Assembly: GCF_030269765.1 (NCBI RefSeq)
Contig: NZ_BSTX01000001.1
Span: 248,001-312,000, forward strand
Source: Actinorhabdospora filicis
Lineage (GTDB): Bacteria > Actinomycetota > Actinomycetes > Mycobacteriales > Micromonosporaceae
Length of the DNA stretch: 64,000 bases
Reading direction: 5' to 3'
Shown: positions 44,586-53,868 of the stretch, piece by piece
Numbering within the stretch: the first letter of the stretch is position 1
How the letters are laid out: every line of letters begins with the position of its first letter
Made by a program: the position numbers and the translations under genes
Notes under the pieces: model-generated
Seen by the model: the letters and a program-made list of their open reading frames with translations, nothing else
What the model was told of the DNA's origin: nothing
Databases searched by the model: none

Positions 44586-44786
44586 TCACATGCACTGCGA
44601 GCCGCTGGCGACGTGGCAGCTGTAGATCGGCAGCCCCTCGGGCGTGACGCCCGCGGGACAGCAGTAGAAGCAGGCGTCACTGCACTGGCAGTGGCACTTG
44701 GGCGACGTGCCCGTGGCCGACGCGGTGGCGGCGGGCACGAAGGCCCTCAGCATGCGGTCGCCGAGCCGGGTGACGATCGAGGCCAT
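44586..44786 (-). CDS. Small Cys-rich peptide (66 aa, 8 Cys), member 1
   Basis: Too short to stand out by length, but well supported: ATG with GAGGAG upstream, a terminator right after the stop, and protein-like sequence. The first ~24 residues form an amphipathic segment (MASIVTRLGDRMLRAFVPAA) ending in a small-residue ATASA stretch. The remainder holds eight cysteines with CHCQC, ACFYCC and single C near the end. Another gene at 55.9 kb has a matching head and also eight cysteines. The head-plus-Cys layout recalls ribosomally made peptide precursors, but no modification enzyme is nearby. An alternative is a small secreted or envelope protein. Confidence 0.8.
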   Translation of the reverse strand: MASIVTRLGDRMLRAFVPAATASATGTSPKCHCQCSDACFYCCPAGVTPEGLPIYSCHVASGSQCM

Positions 44787-45557
44787 CGCGGGTCTCCTCT
44801 CGGATGGGATCGCACCAATGTAGACCGCGGAGGTACAGGCGAGCGCATACGCGAGCCGGGCGAATGCGCAGGTGAGGACGGGGATAGGGGTGGGGTCGGG
44901 ACTAGATCGGGACGAGGTTGGCGCAAGGTCGGAAAGCACGGGCGGGGAGCACGGGCGGGGAGCGGTGGCGAGGCGAGTTCGGGAGGGCCTGGGCCGGAGC
45001 GGGGTTCGGGCGGTGCCGGCCGCCAGGCCGCGCTCCGGGGATGTGCCACCGGCCGGGATCCGGTGAACCGGGCCGGCCTGAACCGAGCCGCCCTGAACCG
45101 TGCGGGCCGGGCTCGCCGCCGGTGGGACTCGGCGAAGGCTCGCGCACGGCCGTGCCGATCCGCCACGGTTCGCCTCATCGTCGGCTGGACGAGCACCGAC
45201 CGGCTGCGCGGCACGATGCGAGCTCGACGGCCGGGGTGTGCGACACCGCGGTCGCAGCGCCGGGTGCGCCGGGGTCATCGTGCCGCCCGCGGCTTGTTCC
45301 GGTGGGAGTGACGTCGCGGGCCGACCGGAGCGAGGCGGGTGGCGGGCCGTGTGGCCGGCTGCTCGCCGGGCCGCGACTCTGACGTGGGCGGCGCGGGCCC
45401 TGGGCGCGGATGCTCTCCGGCCTCGGCGTGTGCCCGGCGCGGCCACCCCGCCCGGAAGGCCGGGCCCGCCGATGACTCCCCTGAGGGAGCCACCGGCGCG
45501 ACGGGGTGGCGGCGGCTTACCGGTCGCCGGGTTGTGCGGTCGTCCCGTGAGTCCGGG
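44787..45557. other. Gene-free stretch of about 770 bp
   Basis: No credible gene. GC-rich sequence with short local repeats such as CGGGCGGGGAGCACGGGCGG near 44939-44960 and CTGAACCG units near 45075-45100. The first ~80 bases must hold the promoter of the Cys-rich peptide. Confidence 0.5.
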
Positions 45558-48128
45558 TCAGCTTCCGCGCTTCCAGAAGGCGCGGCGGGCGGTCGGCTGG
45601 GGGGCGGGTGGCGGGGGTGGGGCGGGGCCGGACGGTGCGGCGGTGGGAGCCGCCTGGGTGGTGAGGACCTGGAGGGTGCGGCTCCAGAGGGCCGTCAGCT
45701 CCTCTCCGCGGGGCGGGGTGGGACCGTCGCAGGCGGCGAGGGCCTCGGTGAGGCCGGTCAGGGCCCGGTGGGTCTCGTCGGCCGGGTGGCCGATGAGCAG
45801 GGCGCGCAGGCGGCTGGCGAGATCGGAGAGCAGGTCCCGGCGGGTGTGCTCGGGGGTGTCGGCGGGAACGGAGGCGAGGGCCGCGAGCTCCTCGGCGAGG
45901 AGGGCGCGGGCGCCGGTCCACGGGTCGTAGGCGAGCGGCGGCGCGACCGGCGTCGGGTCGGGCGCGGCGGGCATCTGCTGGGCGGGCGGCGGGGCGCCGA
46001 AGACGGGGCCTCCGCCGCCGAAGCCACCGGGCGCGGCGGGTGCGGGCGGCACGGGAGCGTGGCGGCCGCGTCGGCTCTCGGCGCGGAAGAGCATGCCGGA
46101 CGGGCCACCGGCGGGGGCCGGGGGCGGGCTGCCGTAGCCGGAGAGGAAGTCAGGTGCGGCGGCCTGGGGCATGCTCATCGCCACGGGCATCATCGGCATG
46201 GCCGGGGTCGCCGCCTCCCAGCCCGCGGGGAGCTCGACGGGCTGCACGACGGTGCGGGGCGTCCCGCCGTCGGTGACGACACGGGTGTCGACCGCGACGA
46301 AGGCGGTGAAGCGGCAGAGCACCGAGTGGCGCAGGGAGAGCTCGACGATGCGCTGTTCCAGGCCGGTCAGGTCGCCGGTACCGGTGGCGTAGCGGTCCTC
46401 CAGGTCGCGGAGGCGGGCGCGGGCCCAGGACGTGGCGAGCGGCGGCGGCCCGGCGGTCTCGGCGGCGGATGTGGCGACGGTGGCGGTGGGCGCGGCGGTC
46501 CAGGCCTCGCCGGTGACCGTGGTGCCGGTCAGCGTGAGACGGGCGGTGGCGGGCAGGACGCCGTGGTAGCGGCCGGAGACCACCACCGGGGCGCCTTCGA
46601 AGAGGTCGGGGACGCGGCCGGGCGTGAGGCTGCCGGGGTCGGGGGTGAAGCCCTCGGCGGTCCAGGCGATGCCGGTGACCACGGGCGAGGAGATGCGGCG
46701 GTGGATGCGGGCGGTCGCCTCGTCGAGGCGGTCCTCGGACTCCACCAGCTCGCAGCGGCCGCGGCCGGTGAGGGCGAGGCGGTTGAGGAACCCGGCGTTG
46801 ACCGCCTGGTCGATGCCGACCACGTGGACGCGGACCCCGGCGAGACCGGCGGCGAGCTCGGCGAGGATCTGGTCCTCGTTGCCGACCTGGCCGTCGGTGA
46901 CCAGGATCAGGACGCGGTCGCGCTCGCCCGTCTCCGGTCCGGGGGCGAGGAGGGCTGCGGCTTCGCGGAGCGGGTCGAGGAGGACGGTGCCGCCCCGGGC
47001 GTCGGCGCGGGCCAGGTACTCCACCGCGCGGAAGCGGTTGCGGTCGGTGGCCTCGGCGAGACCGGCGGGGAGCCGGTCGGGGCTCTCCACCTCGTGGTCG
47101 AAGCAGCGGACGGCGAAGCGGTCGGCGCCGGTGAGGGTGTCGATGATGCGGGCCGAGGCGCGGCGGGCCGCCACGATCTTCCAGCCGGACATGCTGCCGG
47201 AGCGGTCGAGGAGGACCACGACGTCACGTGGACGGGACGGGGCCGTCATGGCCGGGGGGACGATGGTGAGCTGGAAGGTGCCGCCCTCGCCGTCGCGGTC
47301 GGGTTCGGCGGCCAGCGCGGTGCCGACGGTCGCGGGCTCGCCGTAGGCGAGGCGGAGGATGAAGTCGCGGTCGACGCGCTCGCCGGGGCGGACGCTGAGG
47401 GCGACGGTTCCGTCGGGGTTCTCGGCGCGGGTGACGGTGTGCAGGCTGGAGCGGGCGGTGGTGAGCGGAAGGCCCGCCGGGTCGATGACCGTCTCGATGC
47501 GCAGGGAGACGGGGTTCGGGAAGCCGGGCAGCAGCACCGGTGGGGTGATGCGGGAGGCGTCCGGGACGGCGTCGGTGTCGGGCGCGGTGCCGTCACCGGC
47601 CTGCGGGCCGGGCAGCGGCGTGCCGGGGATGTACCGGGGCGCGACCACGAGCGGGATGCGCAGGGTGGCCTCGCCGTCCTCGTTCAGCAGGGGACCGGTG
47701 AGGCTGAGGGAGATGCTGACGCGCTCCCCGGGGAGGATGTTGCCCACCCGCATGGTGAACACGTCGGCGCGCTCGGCCTCGGCGATGGACGCGCGCTGCC
47801 CCTGGGCGATGGCGGCGTCGTAGGTGTCGCGGGCCTCCTGGCGCTCCTTCAGCTCGGCCTCGACGGTGCGGCCGTCGGCGGTCATGCGCATCGCGGTGAC
47901 GGCGGCGCGGTCGGGCAGCGGGAAGATGTAGGTCGCCTCGATGGGCTCGGCGTGCGGGTTGTGGAAGCCCTGGACGATCTCGGTGCGGGCGGTGAGCCCG
48001 GTGACGCGGGTGTCGACCTCCAGCTTGTGCAGCGGCAGGTTGCCGCGCTCGGTGGTCAGGGCGCCGAGTCCGGCCTCGGGATCGGGCGCGCCGGGCGCGG
48101 TCGGCAACGGGGTGACGGTGAGGCTCAT
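45558..48128 (-). CDS. VIT and von Willebrand A domain protein
   Basis: An 856-residue protein. A VIT (inter-alpha-trypsin inhibitor) domain occupies residues ~30-160 (EATYIFPLPDRAAVTAMRM). A VWA domain follows (~305-480) with an intact metal-ion site, DRSGSMSG. A long C-terminal region with Pro/Ala/Gly-rich stretches ends near YDPWTGARALLAEELAALA. No signal peptide is seen, so it may act in the cytoplasm. The start overlaps the MerR-type regulator by 4 bp, so the pair is coupled. Function in bacteria is unknown; VIT-VWA proteins are suspected to be surface or stress-related. Confidence 0.9.
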   Translation of the reverse strand: MSLTVTPLPTAPGAPDPEAGLGALTTERGNLPLHKLEVDTRVTGLTARTEIVQGFHNPHAEPIEATYIFPLPDRAAVTAMRMTADGRTVEAELKERQEARDTYDAAIAQGQRASIAEAERADVFTMRVGNILPGERVSISLSLTGPLLNEDGEATLRIPLVVAPRYIPGTPLPGPQAGDGTAPDTDAVPDASRITPPVLLPGFPNPVSLRIETVIDPAGLPLTTARSSLHTVTRAENPDGTVALSVRPGERVDRDFILRLAYGEPATVGTALAAEPDRDGEGGTFQLTIVPPAMTAPSRPRDVVVLLDRSGSMSGWKIVAARRASARIIDTLTGADRFAVRCFDHEVESPDRLPAGLAEATDRNRFRAVEYLARADARGGTVLLDPLREAAALLAPGPETGERDRVLILVTDGQVGNEDQILAELAAGLAGVRVHVVGIDQAVNAGFLNRLALTGRGRCELVESEDRLDEATARIHRRISSPVVTGIAWTAEGFTPDPGSLTPGRVPDLFEGAPVVVSGRYHGVLPATARLTLTGTTVTGEAWTAAPTATVATSAAETAGPPPLATSWARARLRDLEDRYATGTGDLTGLEQRIVELSLRHSVLCRFTAFVAVDTRVVTDGGTPRTVVQPVELPAGWEAATPAMPMMPVAMSMPQAAAPDFLSGYGSPPPAPAGGPSGMLFRAESRRGRHAPVPPAPAAPGGFGGGGPVFGAPPPAQQMPAAPDPTPVAPPLAYDPWTGARALLAEELAALASVPADTPEHTRRDLLSDLASRLRALLIGHPADETHRALTGLTEALAACDGPTPPRGEELTALWSRTLQVLTTQAAPTAAPSGPAPPPPPAPQPTARRAFWKRGS

Positions 48129-49042
48129 GCGGAGGCTCCTTCGGTGGATCCGGTCGCGGCGGGTTCGGTGGTGGCGGCGTTGGTGATGGAGTCGGTGGCG
48201 CGGCCCTCGCGGACGGCCGCGACGGCGGCGAGCAGCGGCCCGGCGGCGGCGCGGAGCGCGGCGGTCTCTTCGGGCGTGGGCGGCCGGGCGGCGGTGTAGA
48301 GGACGGTGACGCCCGCGGCCAGCGGGACGCCGTAGGAGAGTTCGGCGGACGCGGGCCGCGCGGCCATGGGCGCGACCGGCCGCGCGTTCGGGGGCGGTTC
48401 GGGGGCCGGACGGTGGCGGCGCCGGACGGTGACAGTGTCATCGGGCGCGGAGTGGTCCTCGGGGTCGAAGACGATCCTCGGCGGGACACTGTCATCGACG
48501 CCGGGCGCCTCGGCGGGCCGCTGGGCCCAGAAGCGGCGCTGACCGGCCCCGGCGGGCGGGGTCATGACGTCGGGAACCGGCACTGCGGCGGGGCCCTCCC
48601 CGGCGGGACCGGCCGTCGGCAACGTGTCCGGCACGCGCGCGACCTCGGTGAGGACGTCGTCGCTCGCGCCGAGCAGGCGGGCCTGGATGTCGGCGAGGCT
48701 GTGCCCCTCGGCCTGGAGCCGCTTGACGGCGACGATCTGGCGCAGGTGGCGGGGCCCGTAGAGGGCGGTGCGCCCGCGCGTCTCGGCGGGCCGCCCGACC
48801 AGGCCGATCGTCTGGTACCAGCGGATCACCCGCACGCTGGGCACGTCGGTGACGCGGCCGCTGGCCGCGCCGGTGTAGTCGTACGAGAGCGCCCGCGCCA
48901 CCAGTTCGGCGAGCTCGGCCACGGTCCACAGGTTCTCTGGAGGCTCCAGAGAACCCGGGGAAGGCAGCCGGGAGCTCGCCTCGCGCGGTGGCGCGGGCGG
49001 GGTGTGCTTCGTCCCGTCGGGTTCGGGCATCACGGCTGTCAT
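48125..49042 (-). CDS. MerR-family transcriptional regulator
   Basis: A 305-residue protein. The winged helix-turn-helix lies at residues ~38-125 and contains TDVPSVRVIRWYQTIGLVGRP and LRQIVAVKRLQAEGHSLADIQARLLG. The remainder is a long Pro/Ala-rich, probably disordered tail with no known effector domain and no metal-binding cysteines. It is followed immediately by the VIT/VWA gene. A perfect 21-bp palindrome sits 13 bp upstream of its start and its half-site recurs inside its coding sequence, so autoregulation is likely. Confidence 0.85.
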   Translation of the reverse strand: MTAVMPEPDGTKHTPPAPPREASSRLPSPGSLEPPENLWTVAELAELVARALSYDYTGAASGRVTDVPSVRVIRWYQTIGLVGRPAETRGRTALYGPRHLRQIVAVKRLQAEGHSLADIQARLLGASDDVLTEVARVPDTLPTAGPAGEGPAAVPVPDVMTPPAGAGQRRFWAQRPAEAPGVDDSVPPRIVFDPEDHSAPDDTVTVRRRHRPAPEPPPNARPVAPMAARPASAELSYGVPLAAGVTVLYTAARPPTPEETAALRAAAGPLLAAVAAVREGRATDSITNAATTEPAATGSTEGASA

Positions 49043-49054
49043 GCCCGAACCCTA

Positions 49055-49075
49055 ACACTGTCATCATGACAGTGT
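49055..49075. promoter_or_regulatory. Palindromic operator of the MerR gene
   Basis: ACACTGTCAT and ATGACAGTGT form a perfect 10-1-10 palindrome. The same 10-mer ATGACAGTGT occurs within the gene, near 48486-48495 on the minus strand, and a one-mismatch relative at 48431-48440. Confidence 0.75.
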
Positions 49076-49088
49076 CAAATGATGGGGG

Positions 49089-50762
49089 TCAGTGCGCTCC
49101 GATGCCGGTGAGCGAGCGCACCTCCAGCTCGGCGTACTTCTCCGGGTCGGCCTTGTCGCGGCCGATGAGGGTCCCCAGCCAGCCGAAGATGAACCCGAGC
49201 GGGATGGACACCAGTCCGGGGTTGGTGAGCGGGAAGAGGTTGAAGTGGGCGCCCGGGAAGAGCGCGTTCTCCGTCCCGGACACCACCGGGGAGAAGACGA
49301 GCAGGAGGACCGCCGAGCCGAGGCCGCCGTAGATGGCCCAGACCGCCCCGGAGGTGTTGAAGCGCTTCCAGAACAGGCTGTACAGGATCGCCGGGAGGTT
49401 GCCCGAGGCCGCCACCGCGAAGGCGAGGCCGACGAGGAAGGCGACGTTGAGGCGCTGCGCGAAGATCGCCAGCACGATCGCGACGATGCCGATGACGACC
49501 GCCGCCCAGCGCGCGACGACGACCTCTTCCTTGTCGCTGGTCTTGCCGCGCCGGAACACGTTCGCGTACAGGTCGTGCGCGAGCGAGGACGAGGAGGCCA
49601 GGGTGAGCCCGGCGACGACCGCGAGGATCGTCGCGAAGGCCACCGCGGCGATGACGGCCAGCAGGATCGCCCCGCCGAGATCACCCCCGAAGAAGTGGCT
49701 CCCGAGCACGCGGGCGAGCAGCGGCGCGGCGACGTTGCCCGCGCCCTTGTCCGGGTCGAACATCTCGGGCCGGTTGACCAGGGCCGCCGCGCCGAAGCCG
49801 AGGGCGAGGGTCATCAGGTAGAACACGCCGATGATGCCGATGGCCCACAGGACGCTCTTGCGGGCGGTCTTGGCGTTGGGGACGGTGTAGAAGCGGATCA
49901 GGATGTGCGGCAGTCCGGCGGTGCCGAGGACCAGGGCGAGCCCGAGGGACAGCAGGTCGAGCTTGTTGACCATGGTCTGCCAGGCGTCGCCGGGCACCTC
50001 TTTCCCGTACTTGAGGCCGGGTTCGAGGAAGGCGGGGCCCTTGCCGGACTTGGTGGTGGCCGCGTGCAGGAGATCCGACAGGTTGAACTTGAACCAGGCC
50101 AGGACCAGCACGGTCATCAGGGCCGCGCCGACGAGCAGGAGGACGGCCTTGATGATCTGGACGTATGTGGTGCCCTTCATGCCGCCGATGACCACGTAGG
50201 TGATCATGAGCGCGCCGACGAGGACGATGGTGGCGATCTTGGCGGTGTCGGCGTCCATGCCGAGGAAGGTGTGGTCGGCCTTGATGCCCAGGAGCAGGGC
50301 CACGAGGGCGCCGGCGCCGACCATCTGCGCCAGCAGGTAGAAGATCGAGACGGTCACGGTGGAGACCGACGCGGCGGTGCGGACCGGGCGCTGCCGCATG
50401 CGGAACGCCAGGACGTCGGCCATCGTGTACTTGCCGGAGTTGCGCAGCAGCTCGGCCACCAGCAGCAGCGCCACCAGCCAGGCGACGAGGAAGCCGATGG
50501 AGTACAGGAAGCCGTCGTAGCCGTTGAGGGCGATCATGCCGGCGATGCCGAGGAACGAGGCCGCCGACATGTAGTCGCCGCCGATGGCCATGCCGTTCTG
50601 GAAGCCGCTGAAGGAGCGGCCGCCGGCGTAGAAGTCGCTGGCGCCCTTGGTGCGGCGCCCGGCCCAGACGGTGATGGCCAGCGTGGCGGCGACGAACACC
50701 AGGAACAGGGCGATCGTCCAGGTGCGGGTGGTGGAGGTGTCGCCGTCGGCGAGGAGGTTCAC
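49089..50762 (-). CDS. actP: Cation/acetate symporter (SSS family)
   Basis: A 557-residue sodium:solute symporter of the ActP type with about 13 membrane helices. It contains the family sequences DFYAGGRSFSGFQNGMAIGGDYMSAASFLG and LPHILIRFYTVPNAKTARKS. A GTG start overlaps the DUF485 gene by 4 bp, the normal actP arrangement. It probably imports acetate or other short carboxylates, perhaps with sodium or protons. It is terminated 13 bp before the MerR operator region. Confidence 0.93.
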   Translation of the reverse strand: MNLLADGDTSTTRTWTIALFLVFVAATLAITVWAGRRTKGASDFYAGGRSFSGFQNGMAIGGDYMSAASFLGIAGMIALNGYDGFLYSIGFLVAWLVALLLVAELLRNSGKYTMADVLAFRMRQRPVRTAASVSTVTVSIFYLLAQMVGAGALVALLLGIKADHTFLGMDADTAKIATIVLVGALMITYVVIGGMKGTTYVQIIKAVLLLVGAALMTVLVLAWFKFNLSDLLHAATTKSGKGPAFLEPGLKYGKEVPGDAWQTMVNKLDLLSLGLALVLGTAGLPHILIRFYTVPNAKTARKSVLWAIGIIGVFYLMTLALGFGAAALVNRPEMFDPDKGAGNVAAPLLARVLGSHFFGGDLGGAILLAVIAAVAFATILAVVAGLTLASSSSLAHDLYANVFRRGKTSDKEEVVVARWAAVVIGIVAIVLAIFAQRLNVAFLVGLAFAVAASGNLPAILYSLFWKRFNTSGAVWAIYGGLGSAVLLLVFSPVVSGTENALFPGAHFNLFPLTNPGLVSIPLGFIFGWLGTLIGRDKADPEKYAELEVRSLTGIGAH

Positions 50763-51148
50763 GCCTGCACCGTCCCTTCCGGACCGCCATCGGCGGTCGC
50801 GTCGTCGGCGGGGCGCTCGTACTCGCGGCGCAGGGCCTCCGCCTTGGGGTCGAGGTTCCTGGCGGCGTAACGGGCGTACAGCCAGGCGATGAGGAAGGTC
50901 GAGACGAATTGCGACAGTCCGAACAGGAGTGCCACGTTGATCTCGCCGAAGACCTTCACGGCCATGAAGTCGCGCGCATAGGCGGAGAGCGCGACGTAGA
51001 GGGCGTACCAGACGAGGAAGACGACGGTGGCGGGGAAGACGAAGACGCGCAGTGCCCGGCGCAGCGCGGCGAACTCCGGGCCGCGCTGGATCTGGAGACT
51101 GTCGACGTTCTCTCGCTCTCCGGAGGCCGTCTCAGACGATGTCGTCAT
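50759..51148 (-). CDS. DUF485-family membrane protein (ActP partner)
   Basis: A 129-residue protein with two membrane segments (residues ~38-60 and 75-97) and the DUF485 pattern FVFPATVVFLVWYALYVALSAY and ALLFGLSQFVSTFLIAWLYARYA. Proteins of this family are always found directly upstream of ActP-type symporters and may help assemble or regulate them. The ATG at 51148 has AGGA upstream; an upstream in-frame start is less likely. Confidence 0.9.
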   Translation of the reverse strand: MTTSSETASGERENVDSLQIQRGPEFAALRRALRVFVFPATVVFLVWYALYVALSAYARDFMAVKVFGEINVALLFGLSQFVSTFLIAWLYARYAARNLDPKAEALRREYERPADDATADGGPEGTVQA

Positions 51149-51415
51149 ATTGAGTCCTATATGGAGCTTGCGGGGCTTGCCGGATCGTTGGGGCACCGTA
51201 TCGTTACCGGACTGTCATTCGCCAGACCCCGGGCCGAGAAGAAACGTCGAAACTTGTGAGCTGAATCACTCTTGACGCGCGCGTTTCGCGGGGGTTCGCA
51301 TTCGGTGAACGGGGACGGCGTCCCGCCCGCGCCCGGCGGCGCGCCCCGGCGGACGGTCGCGACGTGCCCGGGAACCGCGCGGCGGGGTCTAACGCCTGAT
51401 GGCGGGCCTGCCGGC

Positions 51416-51436
51416 GACGGTCCATCATGGACCGTC
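51416..51436. promoter_or_regulatory. Perfect 21-bp palindrome upstream of the chitinase gene
   Basis: GACGGTCCAT and ATGGACCGTC flank one base, 102 bp before the chitinase start. The GGTCCA/TGGACC core is reminiscent of the direct repeats and DasR sites of Streptomyces chitinase promoters but differs from the DasR consensus, so the regulator is uncertain. Confidence 0.6.
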
Positions 51437-51446
51437 CTTATTGACT

Positions 51447-51457
51447 GGAATGTTTCC
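51447..51457. promoter_or_regulatory. Dyad GGAA-TGT-TTCC upstream of the chitinase gene
   Basis: Matches the dyad before the 39.3-41.1-kb GH18 gene at all but one position of the 11-base core. It ends 80 bp before the start codon. Confidence 0.6.
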
Positions 51458-51537
51458 TGAGAGTAGCGTCCGGATCAACTCGCAGGCCGCTCCCCTCGGC
51501 CCGCTCTGGCAGACTCCTCCGGCAGAAGAGACACGCC

Positions 51538-53829
51538 ATGAAGATCCGGTCACGCGCTCTCACCTTCACCGCAACCGCCCTCTTAGTCCTATCCGGGCTG
51601 GTCGCCCTGTCCGCGCCGGCGCAGGCCGCCGCGGGTCTCACCGCCACCTTCACGCAGACGAGCTACGGCTCCTGGTGGATGGGCAAGTTCATCGTCAAGA
51701 ACCCCACCTCGGCCGCGATCAACGGCTGGACCCTGGAGTTCCAGCTGCCCGCCGCGACCAAGGTCGACGGGCATTGGAACGGCACCGCCACGACGAAACC
51801 GAACAACGCGTTCTCCGTGGCCAACGCCTACTACAACGGGAACGTGGCCGCCGGCCGCGACACCGAGCCCTACAGCTACTACTTCATCTCCTCCTCCCCC
51901 ATGAGCACGCCACTCTCGTGCCGCATCAACGGGAACAAGTGCGACGGTGGCACCGACGCACCCCCCGGAGCGCCCACGAACGTGACCGTGGGAGCGCGGA
52001 CGACGACGCGCATCAGCCTCTCGTGGACGGCCCCGGCTCCCGGTGATTTCCCGATCACCGGATATGACGTCTACGCCGACGGCGCGCTCAAGGCCAGTGT
52101 GGACACCACGTCGGCCACGCTGACCGGCCTCACCCCGAACACGTCCTACCAGCTCACCGTGAAGTCCAAGGACTCCCGGGGCAACGTCTCGGCGGCGAGC
52201 GCGCCGGTGACGGGGGCGACCCGCAATCCCGCCGACGACACCACGCCCCCGACGGTGCCGGGCAACCTGCGCAGTCCCTATCACGACTCGGTGACGGTGA
52301 GCCTGGCGTGGGACGCCTCGACCGACGCCGGTGGGCTGTTCGCCTACGAGGTCTACGTTAACGGGACGCTCAACCAGACGGTCACCGGCACCACCGCCAA
52401 GGTGGTCAACCTGGCGCCGTCGACGCCGTACCAGTTCACCGTCAAGGCCCGCGACATCTACGACAACGTGTCGGCGGCGACGCCGGCGCTCTCGGTGACC
52501 ACCGACGATCCCGTGGGCAACGGCAATTACGCCCGCGTCGGGTACTTCGCGCAGTGGGGCATCTACGGGCGCCAGTTCTTCGTGCGGAACCTGCACACCT
52601 CGGGCGCGGCGGCGAAGATGACGCACCTGAACTACGCCTTCACCAACCTCAACCAGAACACCTTCACCTGCATGAACGGTGTCACGAAGGGCACCACGGC
52701 CAATCCGCAGGACCCCGACCAGGGGACCGGCGCCGGTGACGCCGAGGCCGACTACAGCCGCGGCTTCAGCGCCGCCCAGTCGGTGGACGGCGTGGCCGAC
52801 ACCGGGTGGGAGCCGCTGCGCGGCAACTTCAACCAGCTCAAGAAGCTGAAGGCGAAGTACCCGAACCTGAAGGTCATGATGTCGATCGGCGGGTGGACGT
52901 ACTCGAAGTTCTTCCACGACGCGGCCCTGACCCCCGAGCGGCGGCAGGCCTTCGCGGCCTCCTGCATCGACCTGTACATCAAGGGCAACCTGCCCAGCTA
53001 CAACGGCGCGGGCGGCGCGGGCAGCGCCGCGGGCGTGTTCGACGGCCTCGACCTCGACTGGGAGTGGCCGGGCGCCGAAGGACACCCCGGCAACCACTGG
53101 TCGGCCGAGGACAAGGCCAACAACACGCTGCTCATCGCCGAGTTCCGGCGTCAGATGGAGGAACTGACCAAGACCACCGGCAAGCACTACCAGCTGACCG
53201 CGTTCACCCCGGCCGACCCGGCGAAGATCGCCACGGGCTGGGACATCACCACCAATGACGGCAACCCGAGCGTCTTCGACTACCTCGACTTCGCCAACGT
53301 GCAGGGATACGACTTCCACGGCGCGGGCAGCGACAACTCCTGGGAGCCGAACCGCACCGGGCACGCCTCCAACCAGAACACCGACGCGCAGGACCCGTAC
53401 AACTTCCACTTCTCGGTGGTCGACGCGATCAAGCCGTACATCGACGCGGGCGTCAACCCGCGCAAGCTCACCATCGGCGTCCCGTTCTACGGGCGCGGCT
53501 GGCAGGGCGTCGCCGACGGCGGTGTCCACGGCGAGTGGCAGTCGGCCACCGGCGCGGCACCCGGGCAGTTCCCGGAGGAGGCGGGGACGAGAGGTTACGC
53601 CAACCTGCTCGCCTCGGTCCCCAACTGCACGGTCTACCACGACGAGCAGTCACTGTCGACGTACTGCTACACCGGCAACAACGGCCAGTGGTGGACCTTC
53701 GACGATCCCTGGCTCATCACCAAGAAGATGGCGTGGCTGAAGTCGAAGGGCCTGCTGGGCGTGATGATCTGGGAGATGTCCGGCGACAACGGCACTCTGA
53801 TGACGGCCATCGACAACGGCCTCAAGTAG
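51538..53829 (+). CDS. Secreted GH18 chitinase with CBM2 and two FnIII domains
   Basis: A 763-residue secreted enzyme. The signal peptide spans residues 1-31 (SAPAQAA cleavage region). A CBM2-like domain (~32-137), two fibronectin type III domains (~142-325) and a large GH18 domain (~333-763) follow. The active-site motif is DGLDLDWEWP with catalytic acid Glu509, and SIGGWTYSKFF marks the preceding barrel strand. The long insertion between strands is typical of ChiA-like exochitinases. The gene lies 389 bp from the divergent acetate symporter unit. Two dyads upstream suggest sugar-responsive control, one of them shared with the other GH18 gene. Confidence 0.95.
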   Translation: MKIRSRALTFTATALLVLSGLVALSAPAQAAAGLTATFTQTSYGSWWMGKFIVKNPTSAAINGWTLEFQLPAATKVDGHWNGTATTKPNNAFSVANAYYNGNVAAGRDTEPYSYYFISSSPMSTPLSCRINGNKCDGGTDAPPGAPTNVTVGARTTTRISLSWTAPAPGDFPITGYDVYADGALKASVDTTSATLTGLTPNTSYQLTVKSKDSRGNVSAASAPVTGATRNPADDTTPPTVPGNLRSPYHDSVTVSLAWDASTDAGGLFAYEVYVNGTLNQTVTGTTAKVVNLAPSTPYQFTVKARDIYDNVSAATPALSVTTDDPVGNGNYARVGYFAQWGIYGRQFFVRNLHTSGAAAKMTHLNYAFTNLNQNTFTCMNGVTKGTTANPQDPDQGTGAGDAEADYSRGFSAAQSVDGVADTGWEPLRGNFNQLKKLKAKYPNLKVMMSIGGWTYSKFFHDAALTPERRQAFAASCIDLYIKGNLPSYNGAGGAGSAAGVFDGLDLDWEWPGAEGHPGNHWSAEDKANNTLLIAEFRRQMEELTKTTGKHYQLTAFTPADPAKIATGWDITTNDGNPSVFDYLDFANVQGYDFHGAGSDNSWEPNRTGHASNQNTDAQDPYNFHFSVVDAIKPYIDAGVNPRKLTIGVPFYGRGWQGVADGGVHGEWQSATGAAPGQFPEEAGTRGYANLLASVPNCTVYHDEQSLSTYCYTGNNGQWWTFDDPWLITKKMAWLKSKGLLGVMIWEMSGDNGTLMTAIDNGLK

Positions 53830-53834
53830 CGGGA

Positions 53835-53863
53835 CGCGGGGCGGCGGGCGACGCCGCCCCGCG
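53835..53863. terminator. Bidirectional terminator after the chitinase gene
   Basis: CGCGGGGCGGCG and its complement pair over a 5-nt loop, between the convergent stops of the chitinase and VOC genes. Confidence 0.7.
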
Positions 53864-53868
53864 CTCGC

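Noticed and set aside
44800..45550. Hidden gene in the 770-bp gap before the VIT/VWA gene
   Set aside because: No frame has a domain, consistent codon-position bias or good start; the sequences are low-complexity Arg/Gly/Pro.
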